The notes under the pieces were generated by a model. That model had not been told where the DNA came from, did not search any database, and saw only the letters and a program-made list of their open reading frames with translations. From positions 20,608,225 to 20,672,224 of the forward strand of contig OZ038386.1 in the NCBI GenBank assembly GCA_964036045.1: a stretch of 64,000 nucleotides of DNA, in the 5' to 3' direction. The DNA comes from Eutreptiella sp. 'Long Island Sound 2002' (lineage: Eukaryota > Euglenozoa > Euglenophyceae > Eutreptiales > Eutreptiaceae). The position numbers and the translations under genes were made by a program. Shown here piece by piece: positions 1 through 8,629 of this stretch. Positions within the stretch are counted from its first letter, which is position 1, and every line of letters begins with the position of its first letter.

Positions 1-93
1 AAGCCCGAGGCGATGGGAAGGGCCAATGGCCAAAACGGAATGGTGACGTGCTTGTTGTTGTTGTTGTTGTTGTTGCTTGTTAGCTAAATTTAA

Positions 94-141
94 GGGGAGA
101 GGGGTGTAGTAATATATCCTCTTATCTACACCCCTCTCCCC
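94..141. repeat. perfect 16-bp inverted repeat (hairpin)
   Basis: Arms 94-109 and 126-141 are exact reverse complements (GGGGAGAGGGGTGTAG and its complement) around an AT-rich 16-nt loop. Related sequence with the same preceding TTG-rich stretch and a similar purine arm lies at about 46157-46340, so this is probably one member of a dispersed MITE-like family. Confidence 0.75.
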
Positions 142-240
142 AACTCTAGGTGGCTCCACCATACGGCTCTAAGGTGCGTGCGAGGGGTACAACTTGGTGC
201 ATACATGTGGCGGAAGGGGGCTAAAATCGATCAAAACGGG

Positions 241-541
241 CTCAAAACACTTGTTCGTGCACCCCCAATGGTCCAGGATCACTTTTGGAAAAACGCGTTT
301 TTGACCCATTTTTCACCCATTTTTGCTCCCACAACGGCCCCTTTTCAAGGTTTTTTCGGATTTTCCATGGGCCAAAACCCGTCCAAAAGGGCTCAAAATG
401 GGCTAAAAACACTTGTCTGAGCATCCCAAATGGTTCAGGATCACTTTAGGAAAAACATGTTTTTGACCCATTTTTGACCCTTTTTTGGTCCCAAAACGAC
501 CCATTTTCAAGGCATTTTGGGATTTTCCATGGCTCCAAACG
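241..541. repeat. degenerate tandem repeat, period about 162 bp, two copies
   Basis: Two diverged units share the blocks CAGGATCACTTT, TTTTTGACCCATTTTT and ATTTTCCATGG at an offset of about 161-162 bp. Both strands are open over short stretches, but the frames carry no recognisable protein. Confidence 0.65.
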
Positions 542-1170
542 CGCCACCACTGCCCGGTCCCTTTCCCAGGACTGGTTCCCATGAATTGCAATGCCGCACC
601 TCTCCCGCACTCGTGCGCTACTGACGGCGGCGCCATTTTGGCGACCACCCCACAATTCCCTGGAATACATACTCTAAGTCCAAAATCACAAAAGTCGCTC
701 GCCTTTTGTGCAACTCAATAATGCATGTAGTATGCCCTACTGTTCCCCCGGGCTCGCACTCTGCTGCCTATGCACTGGCACGTGAGCTGAAAAATGCCTC
801 GAGGAATGCTCCCCATCATATCTCACATACCCTGCCTGCATCTCGCCTTGCACTTGCTTGGCTGACGTATCCGTGTATGTCTCTACCCATGCCTCTGCCA
901 CTAAGCCCTCAATCTCCCGCACCGTCGCATCCCTCGGCGTTCCCCACTTGGCCTCTTCTTCTGCTAGCTTATTCACTAGCTCAGCTGCTTAGGCCATAAT
1001 GGGTTTACCCTGGGGTCCCTTAAACATCCCCGGCATAAGTGGATTGCCAAACCAGCCCTGCAAATGCCCGAACAGATGCTGCAAATCCTGTCATGGAAAT
1101 GACATATCCCTATCTGCCCTCCACCACTGCAACATGGTGCACTAGCCGGCCATGAACTCATCTTCCCCCC

Positions 1171-1910
1171 CCCCCCTTGTATAAGCTATGGCAGTGTCCA
1201 AGCTACAGCGGGCGTAGGGACTGTATTAATTTGAGACCTAATTTGATTCGGTACCAAATGTAGTGCAGCCACATAAGACATGGGTTTGGTGACAAATTTG
1301 CAAGCCACATAGAGCCATGGACACATTTGTTGTGAGTGTTTGCCCACTTGAACCCACGGCACCCTGATTTTGGGGATATTTGTGCATTATATTCCCCTTT
1401 CTTGCACCAGCTCACCATGCAAGCTTCTCTTTTTGAACCTGGGCGTCCGGTGATTTCCACACGTTCCACCAGTGAGCGTGTGGATGCCACAATGAAGAGA
1501 CCACATGCAAGGCAATTTCATTTCCAACAACCTGAAGTTGCCTAAGCCCAAACCAGCCCCCAAACCTCGGGCAAAGACATCTTCCATGGCATCTTCAAGT
1601 GGTGAACATGTGCAGTTGTTTCGCATGGTGTATCACCGCAATAAGGGTTTCCAAGCCAAACATTTGTAGGCTTCTCATGCTTCATTGCTTGTGAGAACAA
1701 GGGTGTGAACCTGAAATTTCATGCTACAAACACTTTCTTGTGCTTGCATGCCTTTGGGAACGTGGTGGAGGTTAAGGCGCACTACCATGCGCTCGCTCAC
1801 GCGTGTGTTGGTAGTTGTATGCGTCGCGCACAAGCTACGGGCGTGTCCAAGCTACAGTAGGCGTCGGGACCGTATTAATTTGGGGCTTTTGCGTAGCTTA
1901 TACAGGGGGG
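1171..1910. mobile_element. candidate non-autonomous element with terminal inverted repeats
   Basis: The left end (C run then TTGTATAAGCTA, 1171-1188) is the reverse complement of the right end (TAGCTTATACA then G run, 1894-1910). Just inside each end is a directly repeated block of about 45 bp starting GTGTCCAAGCTACAG (1193 and 1844). No transposase frame is present in the roughly 700-bp interior. The C/G runs at the tips blur the true ends, so no target-site duplication can be called. Confidence 0.5.
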
Positions 1911-3321
1911 GGGGGGGGTACAACGGCTGACAGCCATAGGAGGGGCTGGGGGAGCCCCACCCCACTTGTTGCCCTCTAATTTGGGTTTTTTCTGCATGGG
2001 ACCTGTCGAGCGCCGCGGTTGCTGTTCTTTATCCGTTTGCTGACGCGCATATCGGATGCACCAACCCCCCCCCCCCTTCTAAGAGCCCCCCCTCCACGAG
2101 GTAGGATACAATTGTAACGTAATTGATTTGGTTGGGGGACTGTGAGGGGTCTCAAATGACGAAAGGACACGTACGAATAACCCCCCCCCAACGGGTTTCC
2201 GATGCTTTCCGTGGTCCCCGCTCCCAGTTTTGCCTGCTTTCCCTGCTAATGCCAAAAATGTCTCATGTACCTCAAGTGTCCAAGACTTCTGGGAAATGGA
2301 GCAACCTGTGGGGAAATAGGGCAAAGCAACCAGACTGGTTGCTCTGCATGCCCTAGAACCACGGTTTCTAACCCGTATGGACAAGATTTAGGCGCAGACA
2401 AGCCAAAGAAAATCGTAGAACACCATGGATCAAAATGGAAACCTGTTTTGTACCCAATCTCACCAGAAATGTAGGAGACTGGGTTGCTGAAAGTTACAAA
2501 AGGTGTCTTTTTGCATGGTACCACGATTCTTTTGTCACAATACCGCCAACCTATCCCTTCAAGGCCGGCGGGGGGGTTTGGTTTGGTTTGGGTCGTGGCT
2601 CGCACCGGAGGCGGGTTCCCACTGCCGGTGTGTCCTTCCCTCACCAGCACGACTGGGCCCTACCCCGGCTGTCTGGTCTCACAGCCCCCAGACTGTTGAC
2701 GATCCCCGAACCCCACCAAGGCGCTGGTGAGAGGGAGATACCGCCGTGCCTGTGTGTATGTCGCGCGCGCCTCAAGGCCTGTGGGGGGTTCAGGGCACTG
2801 GGTCAGGGCACAGTTGCACACCTTTTGTCTCCGTTGGGCTGCGGTCCTCCTGTTAGCATGTGTGGGGGGGGGATGTGTGTGCCCGGTGCTCCGGGCCCCA
2901 GCAGCGGGGCAGGGGAGCCCTACACGAAGGCTGCTGGGGGAGTCTGTGGGTCGGGTGACCTGCGGCTTCCTCCAGCCCATGACTGAACCCCAGAGGGGTG
3001 CACGGGGCATGTGGCCTGTGGCGCTCCTTGGCTGACCCAGAGGGTCACAGGTGGTGCTGCACACTGTGGATGGAAGGTCCTGGGGCGTGCGGAGCACTTC
3101 CTTGAGCACTTCCCTACCCCAGGAGCACTCAAGGGAGCGGAGCTCCCGGTGAGTCTGCTGCACCTTGGTCACCTCAGACGAGACGGGACCCTGAGGGCTA
3201 CACCGCTCGCCGACCTGTCCTGAAGGCCGGCGGGGGGGGGGGGGGGAACACTAAACCCCCCGAAAAAAAATAAGAACCAGGTCCAAACTAAGAACCACCC
3301 AAAAACATTAATAGCCACCTG
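1911..3321. other. no gene recognised
   Basis: Several overlapping open frames of 70-180 codons exist on both strands, but none shows a domain, and they are typical chance frames of GC-rich DNA. G/C homopolymers are frequent, and a CCGGC-G(n) motif recurs at about 2564 and 3226. Confidence 0.5.
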
Positions 3322-3604
3322 GGGTTTTGTTTCGACACCCTGCCTGACATGCACTGCACTGCTACATTCACAATCAATTCTTCGGACAGCCATGTACTGC
3401 TCACCATGCCAGTACCAGAAAGCCGAATGCCCCTGCACTGGGGCTACGAATAGACACAATGCCCACGTAACTGGGTGGGTGGGTGGGCTGAAAAACAATA
3501 AACTCTGAACAAGGGTCAAAACATAAAGTTCTTGGGAACTTTTGGTTTTGTTTCGACACCCTGCCTGACATGCACTGCACTGCTACATTCACAGTCAATT
3601 CTTC
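3322..3604. repeat. direct repeat of about 62 bp, 220 bp apart, at the edge of the large array
   Basis: The block containing TTTCGACACCCTGCCTGACA and ending in CAATTCTTCGG occurs at about 3323-3384 and 3544-3604 with essentially one substitution (A/G). The second copy abuts the first base of the 7.76-kb array, so it marks the left junction. Confidence 0.75.
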
Positions 3605-3710
3605 GGTTTGCGGGGGGCGGGGGTCATTTGAGCCCCCCACCCTCTGGAGTGGCTCCCAGCCCCAGACGGGCCCGCAAGGGAGGGCGAGGGGGGGGGGGGG
3701 GTCTGGGGTG

Positions 3711-3776
3711 CCCCAACATATAAATCTCAAAAGGCGCGGCACGACGTGCTTATCATTTGAGGTACACATTGTGGGG
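3711..3776. repeat. CCCCAACA...TGTGGGG hairpin repeat, also at 11439-11504 and 19201-19266
   Basis: An imperfect inverted repeat of about 21 bp (CCCCAACATATAAATCTCAA against the complement of TTGAGGTACACATTGTGGGG) surrounds a 24-nt centre. It sits in the 3' flank of each phosphodiesterase copy. A diverged relative in a different context is at 55822-55888, so this is a dispersed structured repeat rather than part of the gene. Confidence 0.6.
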
Positions 3777-4030
3777 AAATTTTTTCAGCTTTTTTTTATT
3801 TCTCTTTCGCTCGATGTCTGAGCCAGGACTGGCCCTCAGACTGCCACTATCTTTAGGCAGGGCTCTGTCATCCCCCCCTACGGGGGGTAAGGGGCCTCGA
3901 ACCCCACCAAACAACCCCTGTTCCCCTCTCCCCTGCCGCATCCTGTGCACCGTTCAAGAGGACCGAGCTCCGCCTGATCATGTCTGAGGCGCCGGACGCC
4001 AGTGGCAAATCCGCTTCCAAACATCCGCCC

Positions 4031-5920
4031 TCACGGCGTCTCCAGAAACACGAAGGGGATCCGGACCTCCTCCGGCGTCAGGCTCCCGTGCGCCCCGACG
4101 CGCGCCACGCCCTCCCGCTCGTACTGCGCACGCTCCGCGGGGAACACCAGCGTCCGCGCGTTCAGCGCGACCGCGACGAAGTCGCCGAGCCGCGGGCGCA
4201 CTCGCCGGTCGATGAACCGCTCGGGGCCGAAGAGGCCGAGCTCCCCTGCCGCGACGTCTGTCGGGAACAGCAGGAAGTTCTCCACCAGCTCCGGGTGGCG
4301 CCGCCACGCCTCGTGGAAGTCGGCCTGGAGCCCGCACTTGCAGTGGAACACCGCGTGCCGGCCCTTGCCCTTCGCGCCCACGCAGGCGTAGTCCAGGAAC
4401 GGCGTGACGTCGTCGGGCAGTAGCACCATGTCCCGCGCCGTGTCGACGGTGATGTGCCCGTGGTCCGCGGTCACGAGGAGGCAGACGTTGGGGGCGCCGC
4501 GCGCGCCGTCGGCCGCGGACACCGCCGCCCACAGCCGCGCGAGCTCCCGGTCGAACCCGCGGACCACCTCCCGCACGTGCGCGTGCTCCACCCCCAGGGC
4601 ATGCATGTGCTTGTCTGGGTGCGCGGTGTAGATGTACGTGAACGTGCGCTTCCCCCCGCCCTCCGCCTTCCGGACCCGCTGAATGGCCTGGTCCACCGCG
4701 TCCCGCAACGCGGCGACTGCCTTCGCGGGGCCTTCCGGCGACTCCAGCGTCCCCCGCCCGAACACCTCCGCCATCGACGCAGAGGCGATGTTGTCGCAGC
4801 AGCCGTCCTCCAGCTGCCCCTCCGTCGCGGGCTCCAGTGCCTCAGGGGGGTCCGCGCGATCTCCGGGCCCGGCGCGGTGCAGCGTCGCGCCCGGCGCGGC
4901 CGTCCCGTCCACGGCGCCCGGATGCGACTCCGCGCGCCCGCTGAACTCCGCCCGCGTGAACCGCGAGAACTCCGACTTCTCGTACGCCGAGATGTACAGC
5001 ACCTCCCGCCCCGTCCGGTCCCTATGACACACCGCCGGGTCCGCCACAAAAATCCGCTTCATCGCTTCGTTGCGGGAGTGCGTCTGCGTACTTTCGGCGC
5101 CGCCATCGCGCGCGACCTCCGCGGCGATCTCCCTCCCCCACTGCGCGGCCAGGCTCCGGCTCTCCGGTGCCGGGCCGCCCTCAGGCCCGCGCGCGGCTCT
5201 GTAGTTGGCCACGGCCGCGTCAAGCACCGTCAGCTGCACCGGATGGCACAGGTTCTCCGGGTACTTCCCGGCCTCGTTCGGGTACTCCACCCGCAACTGG
5301 TCCCGCAGGTCCCACCCCGGTGCCCCGTGCTGCCCTGGCCACACCGCCGTCGCGAGGGTCGTGAGCGCGGCAGGAGTCGTCGCCGGGAAGATGGACCGGA
5401 GGCGCGAGGGCTGGTTATGGGCGAGCAGGAACGAGGGCGCCCCGCCGCCCAGCAGGTGGCGCTCCAGCACCGCGGTCCCCATCCCGTCACACAGCACAAA
5501 GATCACGTGCCGGTTCCGGTTGACCCGCCGCCCGATGCGGCGCGCAGCGTCGAGGTCGCGCGGGAGCTTGCGGCCGTCGGCCTGCGCCCCGAGATGCCGG
5601 ACCGCGCGCGCGTCGGTGCAGGCGTACGCCAGCCCGGCAGCGAGATCGGCGAAGGACATCACCGGCGGCAGGGCGTCGTCTGCCGCCGGTGTCGAACTCG
5701 TGCCGCCGGCAGCGGCAGGCCCCAAAGATTCAGCGGCGGCCGTGGGGGCAGCGCGGTCCTGCATCCACTCGGACTCGTAGAACCCGATCACCGGGTGGAC
5801 CAGCTTGTTCTCCTTGACCAACGTGTGGAACCGCGCGACGTCGTCGTGGTAGAGGGGCGGGGGGCTGCTCTGAGCAGCCCACGGTGCCGACATCTGCTGC
5901 GACGAATGGAGGCGCGGCAT
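4031..5920 (-). CDS. alkaline-phosphatase-superfamily phosphodiesterase / nucleotide pyrophosphatase, copy 1
   Basis: A 629-residue intronless frame running from ATG at 5920 to TGA at 4031. It carries the metal- and substrate-site motifs of the type I phosphodiesterase/nucleotide pyrophosphatase family: VLCDGMG (Asp145), the nucleophile region PATTP (Thr181/182) followed by PGQHG, HPDKHMHALG (Asp436, His440), TADHGH (Asp486, His487) and AHGSLTPEE (His611). The family hydrolyses phosphodiester or phosphate-ester bonds with two metal ions; the substrate cannot be told here. No signal peptide is evident, since the N-terminus is polar and Pro/Ser-rich. Residues about 55-85 and 325-370 are low-complexity insertions. 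GC at third positions is very high, and the gene lacks introns unlike the other host-like genes in the window. It reads away from the divergently oriented retroelement, whose left end lies about 280 bp upstream of the ATG. Confidence 0.88.
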   Translation of the reverse strand: MPRLHSSQQMSAPWAAQSSPPPLYHDDVARFHTLVKENKLVHPVIGFYESEWMQDRAAPTAAAESLGPAAAGGTSSTPAADDALPPVMSFADLAAGLAYACTDARAVRHLGAQADGRKLPRDLDAARRIGRRVNRNRHVIFVLCDGMGTAVLERHLLGGGAPSFLLAHNQPSRLRSIFPATTPAALTTLATAVWPGQHGAPGWDLRDQLRVEYPNEAGKYPENLCHPVQLTVLDAAVANYRAARGPEGGPAPESRSLAAQWGREIAAEVARDGGAESTQTHSRNEAMKRIFVADPAVCHRDRTGREVLYISAYEKSEFSRFTRAEFSGRAESHPGAVDGTAAPGATLHRAGPGDRADPPEALEPATEGQLEDGCCDNIASASMAEVFGRGTLESPEGPAKAVAALRDAVDQAIQRVRKAEGGGKRTFTYIYTAHPDKHMHALGVEHAHVREVVRGFDRELARLWAAVSAADGARGAPNVCLLVTADHGHITVDTARDMVLLPDDVTPFLDYACVGAKGKGRHAVFHCKCGLQADFHEAWRRHPELVENFLLFPTDVAAGELGLFGPERFIDRRVRPRLGDFVAVALNARTLVFPAERAQYEREGVARVGAHGSLTPEEVRIPFVFLETP

Positions 5921-6200
5921 TGGTCAACAGTGAAAACAGGAGAAGACCAACCACCTGACATGCAGGGAGATGCACAGCACAAACATCCCGGAGGCTGTTC
6001 ACATTCCCATTTGGACATTCGGTCAGTACAGGAATGCGCTTGGCCGCCAGGGGGGGGGGATTTGAGGGTAGTGTTACAGATGGTGTCACTATTAGAGTGA
6101 GGGCAGTCCAGAATTCGAAGAAAGGCATGGCGTGAGCAGGTCTACAGCACAACTGCTTGACACTTCCAAATTGTTGACTTTTTGTTGGCCTTTTTGTCGG
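5921..6200 (-). promoter_or_regulatory. upstream region of phosphodiesterase copy 1 (putative promoter/5' UTR)
   Basis: About 280 bp separate the ATG from the start of the retroelement minisatellite. The same sequence precedes copies 2 and 3 (13682-13961, 21445-21713). In copy 3 it is followed by unrelated DNA, so this stretch belongs to the gene and not to the retroelement. No clear TATA or other core element was recognised. Confidence 0.35.
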
Positions 6201-7428
6201 CAACCCTAACTCTAGACCTGAATTATTGAGATTGGGAGTGCACCGTACATTTTTTAGCGTCTCCAGCGGAATAGTTGAATTGAACTTTGGTGCATGTCAA
6301 CCCTAACTCTAGACCTGAATTATTGAGATTGGGAGTGCACTGTACATTTTTTAGCGTCTCCAGCGGAATAGTTGAATTGAACTTTGGTGCATGTCAACCC
6401 TAACTCTAGACCTGAATTATTGAGATTGGGAGTGCACCGTACATTTTTTAGCGTCTCCAGCGGAATAGTTGAATTGAACTTTGGTGCATGTCAACCCTAA
6501 CTCTAGACCTGAATTATTGAGATTGGGAGTGCACTGTACATTTTTTAGCGTCTCCAGCGGAATAGTTGAATTGAACTTTGGTGCATGTCAACCCTAACTC
6601 TAGACCTGAATTATTGAGATTGGGAGTGCACTGTACATTTTTTAGCGTCTCCAGCGGAATAGTTGAATTGAACTTTGGTGCATGTCAACCCTAACTCTAG
6701 ACCTGAATTATTGAGATTGGGAGTGCACTGTACATTTTTTAGCGTCTCCAGCGGAATAGTTGAATTGAACTTTGGCGCATGTCAACCCTAACTCTAGACC
6801 TGAATTATTGAGATTGGGAGTGCACTGTACATTTTTTTAGCGTCTCCAGCGGAATAGTTGAATTGAACTTTGGTGCATGGCAACCCTAACTCTAGACCTG
6901 AATTATTGAGATTGGGAGTGCACTGTACATTTTTTAGCGTCTCCAGCGGAATAGTTGAATTGAACTTTGGTGCATGTCAACCCTAACTCTAGACCTGAAT
7001 TATTGAGATTGGGAGTGCACTGTACATTTTTTAGCGTCTCCAGCGGAATAGTTGAATTGAACTTTGGTGCATGTCAACCCTAACTCTAGACCTGAATTAT
7101 TGAGATTGGGAGTGCACTGTACATTTTTTAGCGTCTCCAGCGGAATAGTTGAATTGAACTTTGGTGCATGTCAACCCTAACTCTAGACCTGAATTATTGA
7201 GATTGGGAGTGCACTGTATATTTTTTAGCGTCTCCAGCGGAATAGTTGAATTGAACTTTGGTGCATGTCAACCCTAACTCTAGACCTGAATTATTGAGAT
7301 TGGGAGTGCACTGTACATTTTTTAGCGACTCCAGCGGAATAGTTGAATTGAACTTTGGTGCATGTCAACCCTAACTCTAGACCTGAATTATTGAGATTGG
7401 GAGTGCACTGTACATTTTTTAGCGTCTG
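6201..7428. repeat. 97-bp minisatellite, 12.6 units
   Basis: Units begin with CAACCCTAACTCTAGACCTG at 6201, 6298, 6395, 6492, 6589, 6686, 6783, 6881, 6978, 7075, 7172, 7269 and 7366. All are 97 bp except one of 98 bp, caused by an extra T. Units differ by only one or two bases (ACCGTAC/ACTGTAC, one GCATGG). Each contains a telomere-like AACCCTAA. One unit also opens the 3' pseudo-LTR, so the array is an expansion of pseudo-LTR sequence. Confidence 0.95.
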
Positions 7429-7606
7429 CTATCTGTGCTTTATACTATTTCGCTCAGAAGTTGATAAGGGGACTACTCGTCCCGAAACGCGTACTGTTGT
7501 TTGGACACTCGTCACACTGCGCCGAATCCGGACACTGGTTTGAGTCTTGCTGCACGCTGACTTGCTGGGTCTGAGGGTATTTCCGAGACCAACTGATTTT
7601 TGTGAA
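7328..7606 (+). repeat. 5' pseudo-LTR of the Penelope-like element, copy 1
   Basis: This matches 10794-11073 over 279 bp with a single-base indel (AGCGTCTGC against AGCGTCCTGC). It consists of the last minisatellite unit plus about 178 bp of unique sequence ending GATTTTTGTGAA. Beyond that point the two copies diverge. Confidence 0.88.
7455..7499 (+). ncRNA. candidate type I hammerhead ribozyme (5' pseudo-LTR, copy 1)
   Basis: The layout fits the hammerhead consensus. Stem I strand CAGAAG is followed by the core TTGATAA, which occupies the CUGANGA positions. Stem II is GGGGAC-TACTC-GTCCC. Then come GAA and a palindromic stem III ACGCGT, cleavage triplet GTA (7491-7493), and stem I strand CTGTTG. 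Core positions 3 and 8 are U and A instead of C and G, a change that keeps the pair. Stem I has one A-G mismatch. A palindromic mini stem III would favour a dimeric ribozyme, as known for minimal hammerheads in Penelope-like elements. Predicted cleavage is between 7493 and 7494. Activity is not shown; the non-canonical core is the main doubt. Confidence 0.55.
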
Positions 7607-7630
7607 TTGTGGAATTTTCTGGTGATACTG

Positions 7631-8407
7631 ATGCCTGCGAAGCAGAAGTGGAATCTGAGTTCTGTCCCAACATCTGCCAAGAGATCGGTGGTGGATTATT
7701 TGAAGGCCAAGGAGAAATTGGAGTTCAAGAATCTGGCAAAGCTGAAACTCGAGTACCACCGTGATCACTCTTTTCACCCGCAACTGACATCGCTTCGAGA
7801 TGGTTCTGATATTATTCAAGTGGCCATTGCTGAGGAAGCACAGAAAGCGATTCACGTTTCGTTGCATGCCAAAAAGCTCGAATTGATTGAGAAGGAACTT
7901 CAAGAAATGCAGCTGGGGACACAATCACAGTTGCAGGTGACAAAACAAGCTATTGATAAGAGCATTGTGGAGCAACAACAAGAGACGAAGTTGTGGTATT
8001 CGATGGAAACGAATCTCATGCAAGATATGGAAGTGGACCCTGATGTGGATCACAGCGACATCAAGATTGCAGCCACCAAACAGATCATCCTTGCCACGCA
8101 ACAAATTCGATATGCAGCAAGTACTAAGTGGGAAAAGTGGCAGCAATTTGAGATTGATAAAGTCACTCGACACAACACACGAGTACAGCAAGCAGAAGTG
8201 AGCAAGGAAATTCTACGGGAAGAGATTCAAAGAGGCTTGTCGATTGAGGACCAGATTGCGAACTTACGAGCTCAAGTTCAGAAATCTTTGATACTGCAAG
8301 ATCCTCAGGGACAAAAAGGCAATCAACAGAGGCAACCAAGGTCCCCTCGACATCAGGAACGTGCAGAAAGTCGCTCAAATTCGAAGTCCAGACCAACCTC
8401 TAATTGA
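7631..8407 (+). CDS. retroelement ORF1, coiled-coil protein, copy 1
   Basis: 258 residues from the first ATG (MPAKQKWNLS) to TGA at 8405. The open frame begins earlier at 7547 but without an ATG. The middle is strongly helical and Gln/Glu/Lys-rich (residues about 65-230), consistent with the coiled-coil ORF1 of some Penelope-like elements. The last 35 residues are basic and Ser/Arg-rich. Such proteins probably bind element RNA; no enzymatic domain is seen. Past the TGA the same frame stays open to 8629 and encodes an extremely Arg/Lys/Ser-rich tail. The only coding difference from copy 2 is Thr against Ala, caused by A/G at 7940. Confidence 0.75.
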   Translation: MPAKQKWNLSSVPTSAKRSVVDYLKAKEKLEFKNLAKLKLEYHRDHSFHPQLTSLRDGSDIIQVAIAEEAQKAIHVSLHAKKLELIEKELQEMQLGTQSQLQVTKQAIDKSIVEQQQETKLWYSMETNLMQDMEVDPDVDHSDIKIAATKQIILATQQIRYAASTKWEKWQQFEIDKVTRHNTRVQQAEVSKEILREEIQRGLSIEDQIANLRAQVQKSLILQDPQGQKGNQQRQPRSPRHQERAESRSNSKSRPTSN

Positions 8408-8629
8408 CGTAACAAGGCAAAAAACGATCAGGGACGGCGCCGACGATCATCAAGCAAATCCAAAAACAAAGAGACATTGAGCCAGTCCCAGAATATTTCC
8501 AAAGGAGGCAAAAGAGGCGGCTCCAACAAACGCAGAGCAAGTCACAGGAACACCAGTTCTCATCAGTCCAAAAAGAGAAGAGGAAGCAAAGAACAAAAAG
8601 ATGGAAACAACAGCGGCCGAAAAAAGTGA
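8408..8629 (+). other. basic tail region read in two frames between ORF1 and RT
   Basis: In the ORF1 frame, after the TGA at 8405, 73 codons encode a very basic Ser/Arg/Lys/Gly sequence ending at TGA 8627. In the RT frame the sequence is also open from 8413 (after TAA at 8410) and is Gln/Arg/Lys-rich. Neither frame has a convincing ATG. The RT frame's first ATG is at 8656. The segment may be an RNA-binding tail reached by readthrough, the N-terminus of the RT protein, or an intron. Confidence 0.5.

Larger units (their letters stand above)
1..1170. other. non-coding, repeat-rich left end
   Basis: No gene is supported. Visible items are a (TTG)n microsatellite at about 51-75, a hairpin at 94-141, a 162-bp degenerate tandem repeat at 241-541 and a C run at 1165-1176. 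The short open frames here show no domain and no compositional sign of coding. Confidence 0.6.

Noticed and set aside
2435-2986. 183-codon plus-strand frame
   Set aside because: Overlapping frames of similar length exist on both strands, with Gly/Pro/Cys-rich composition and no domain.
4454-6100. 548-codon plus-strand open frame (also 12215-13861 and 19978-21624)
   Set aside because: It is the complement of the phosphodiesterase gene. Its Arg/Pro/His-rich composition is the usual shadow of a GC-rich gene, and it has no domain.
6201-7428. CRISPR array
   Set aside because: The 97-bp units are contiguous and nearly identical with no unique spacers, no cas genes are present, and the DNA is eukaryotic.
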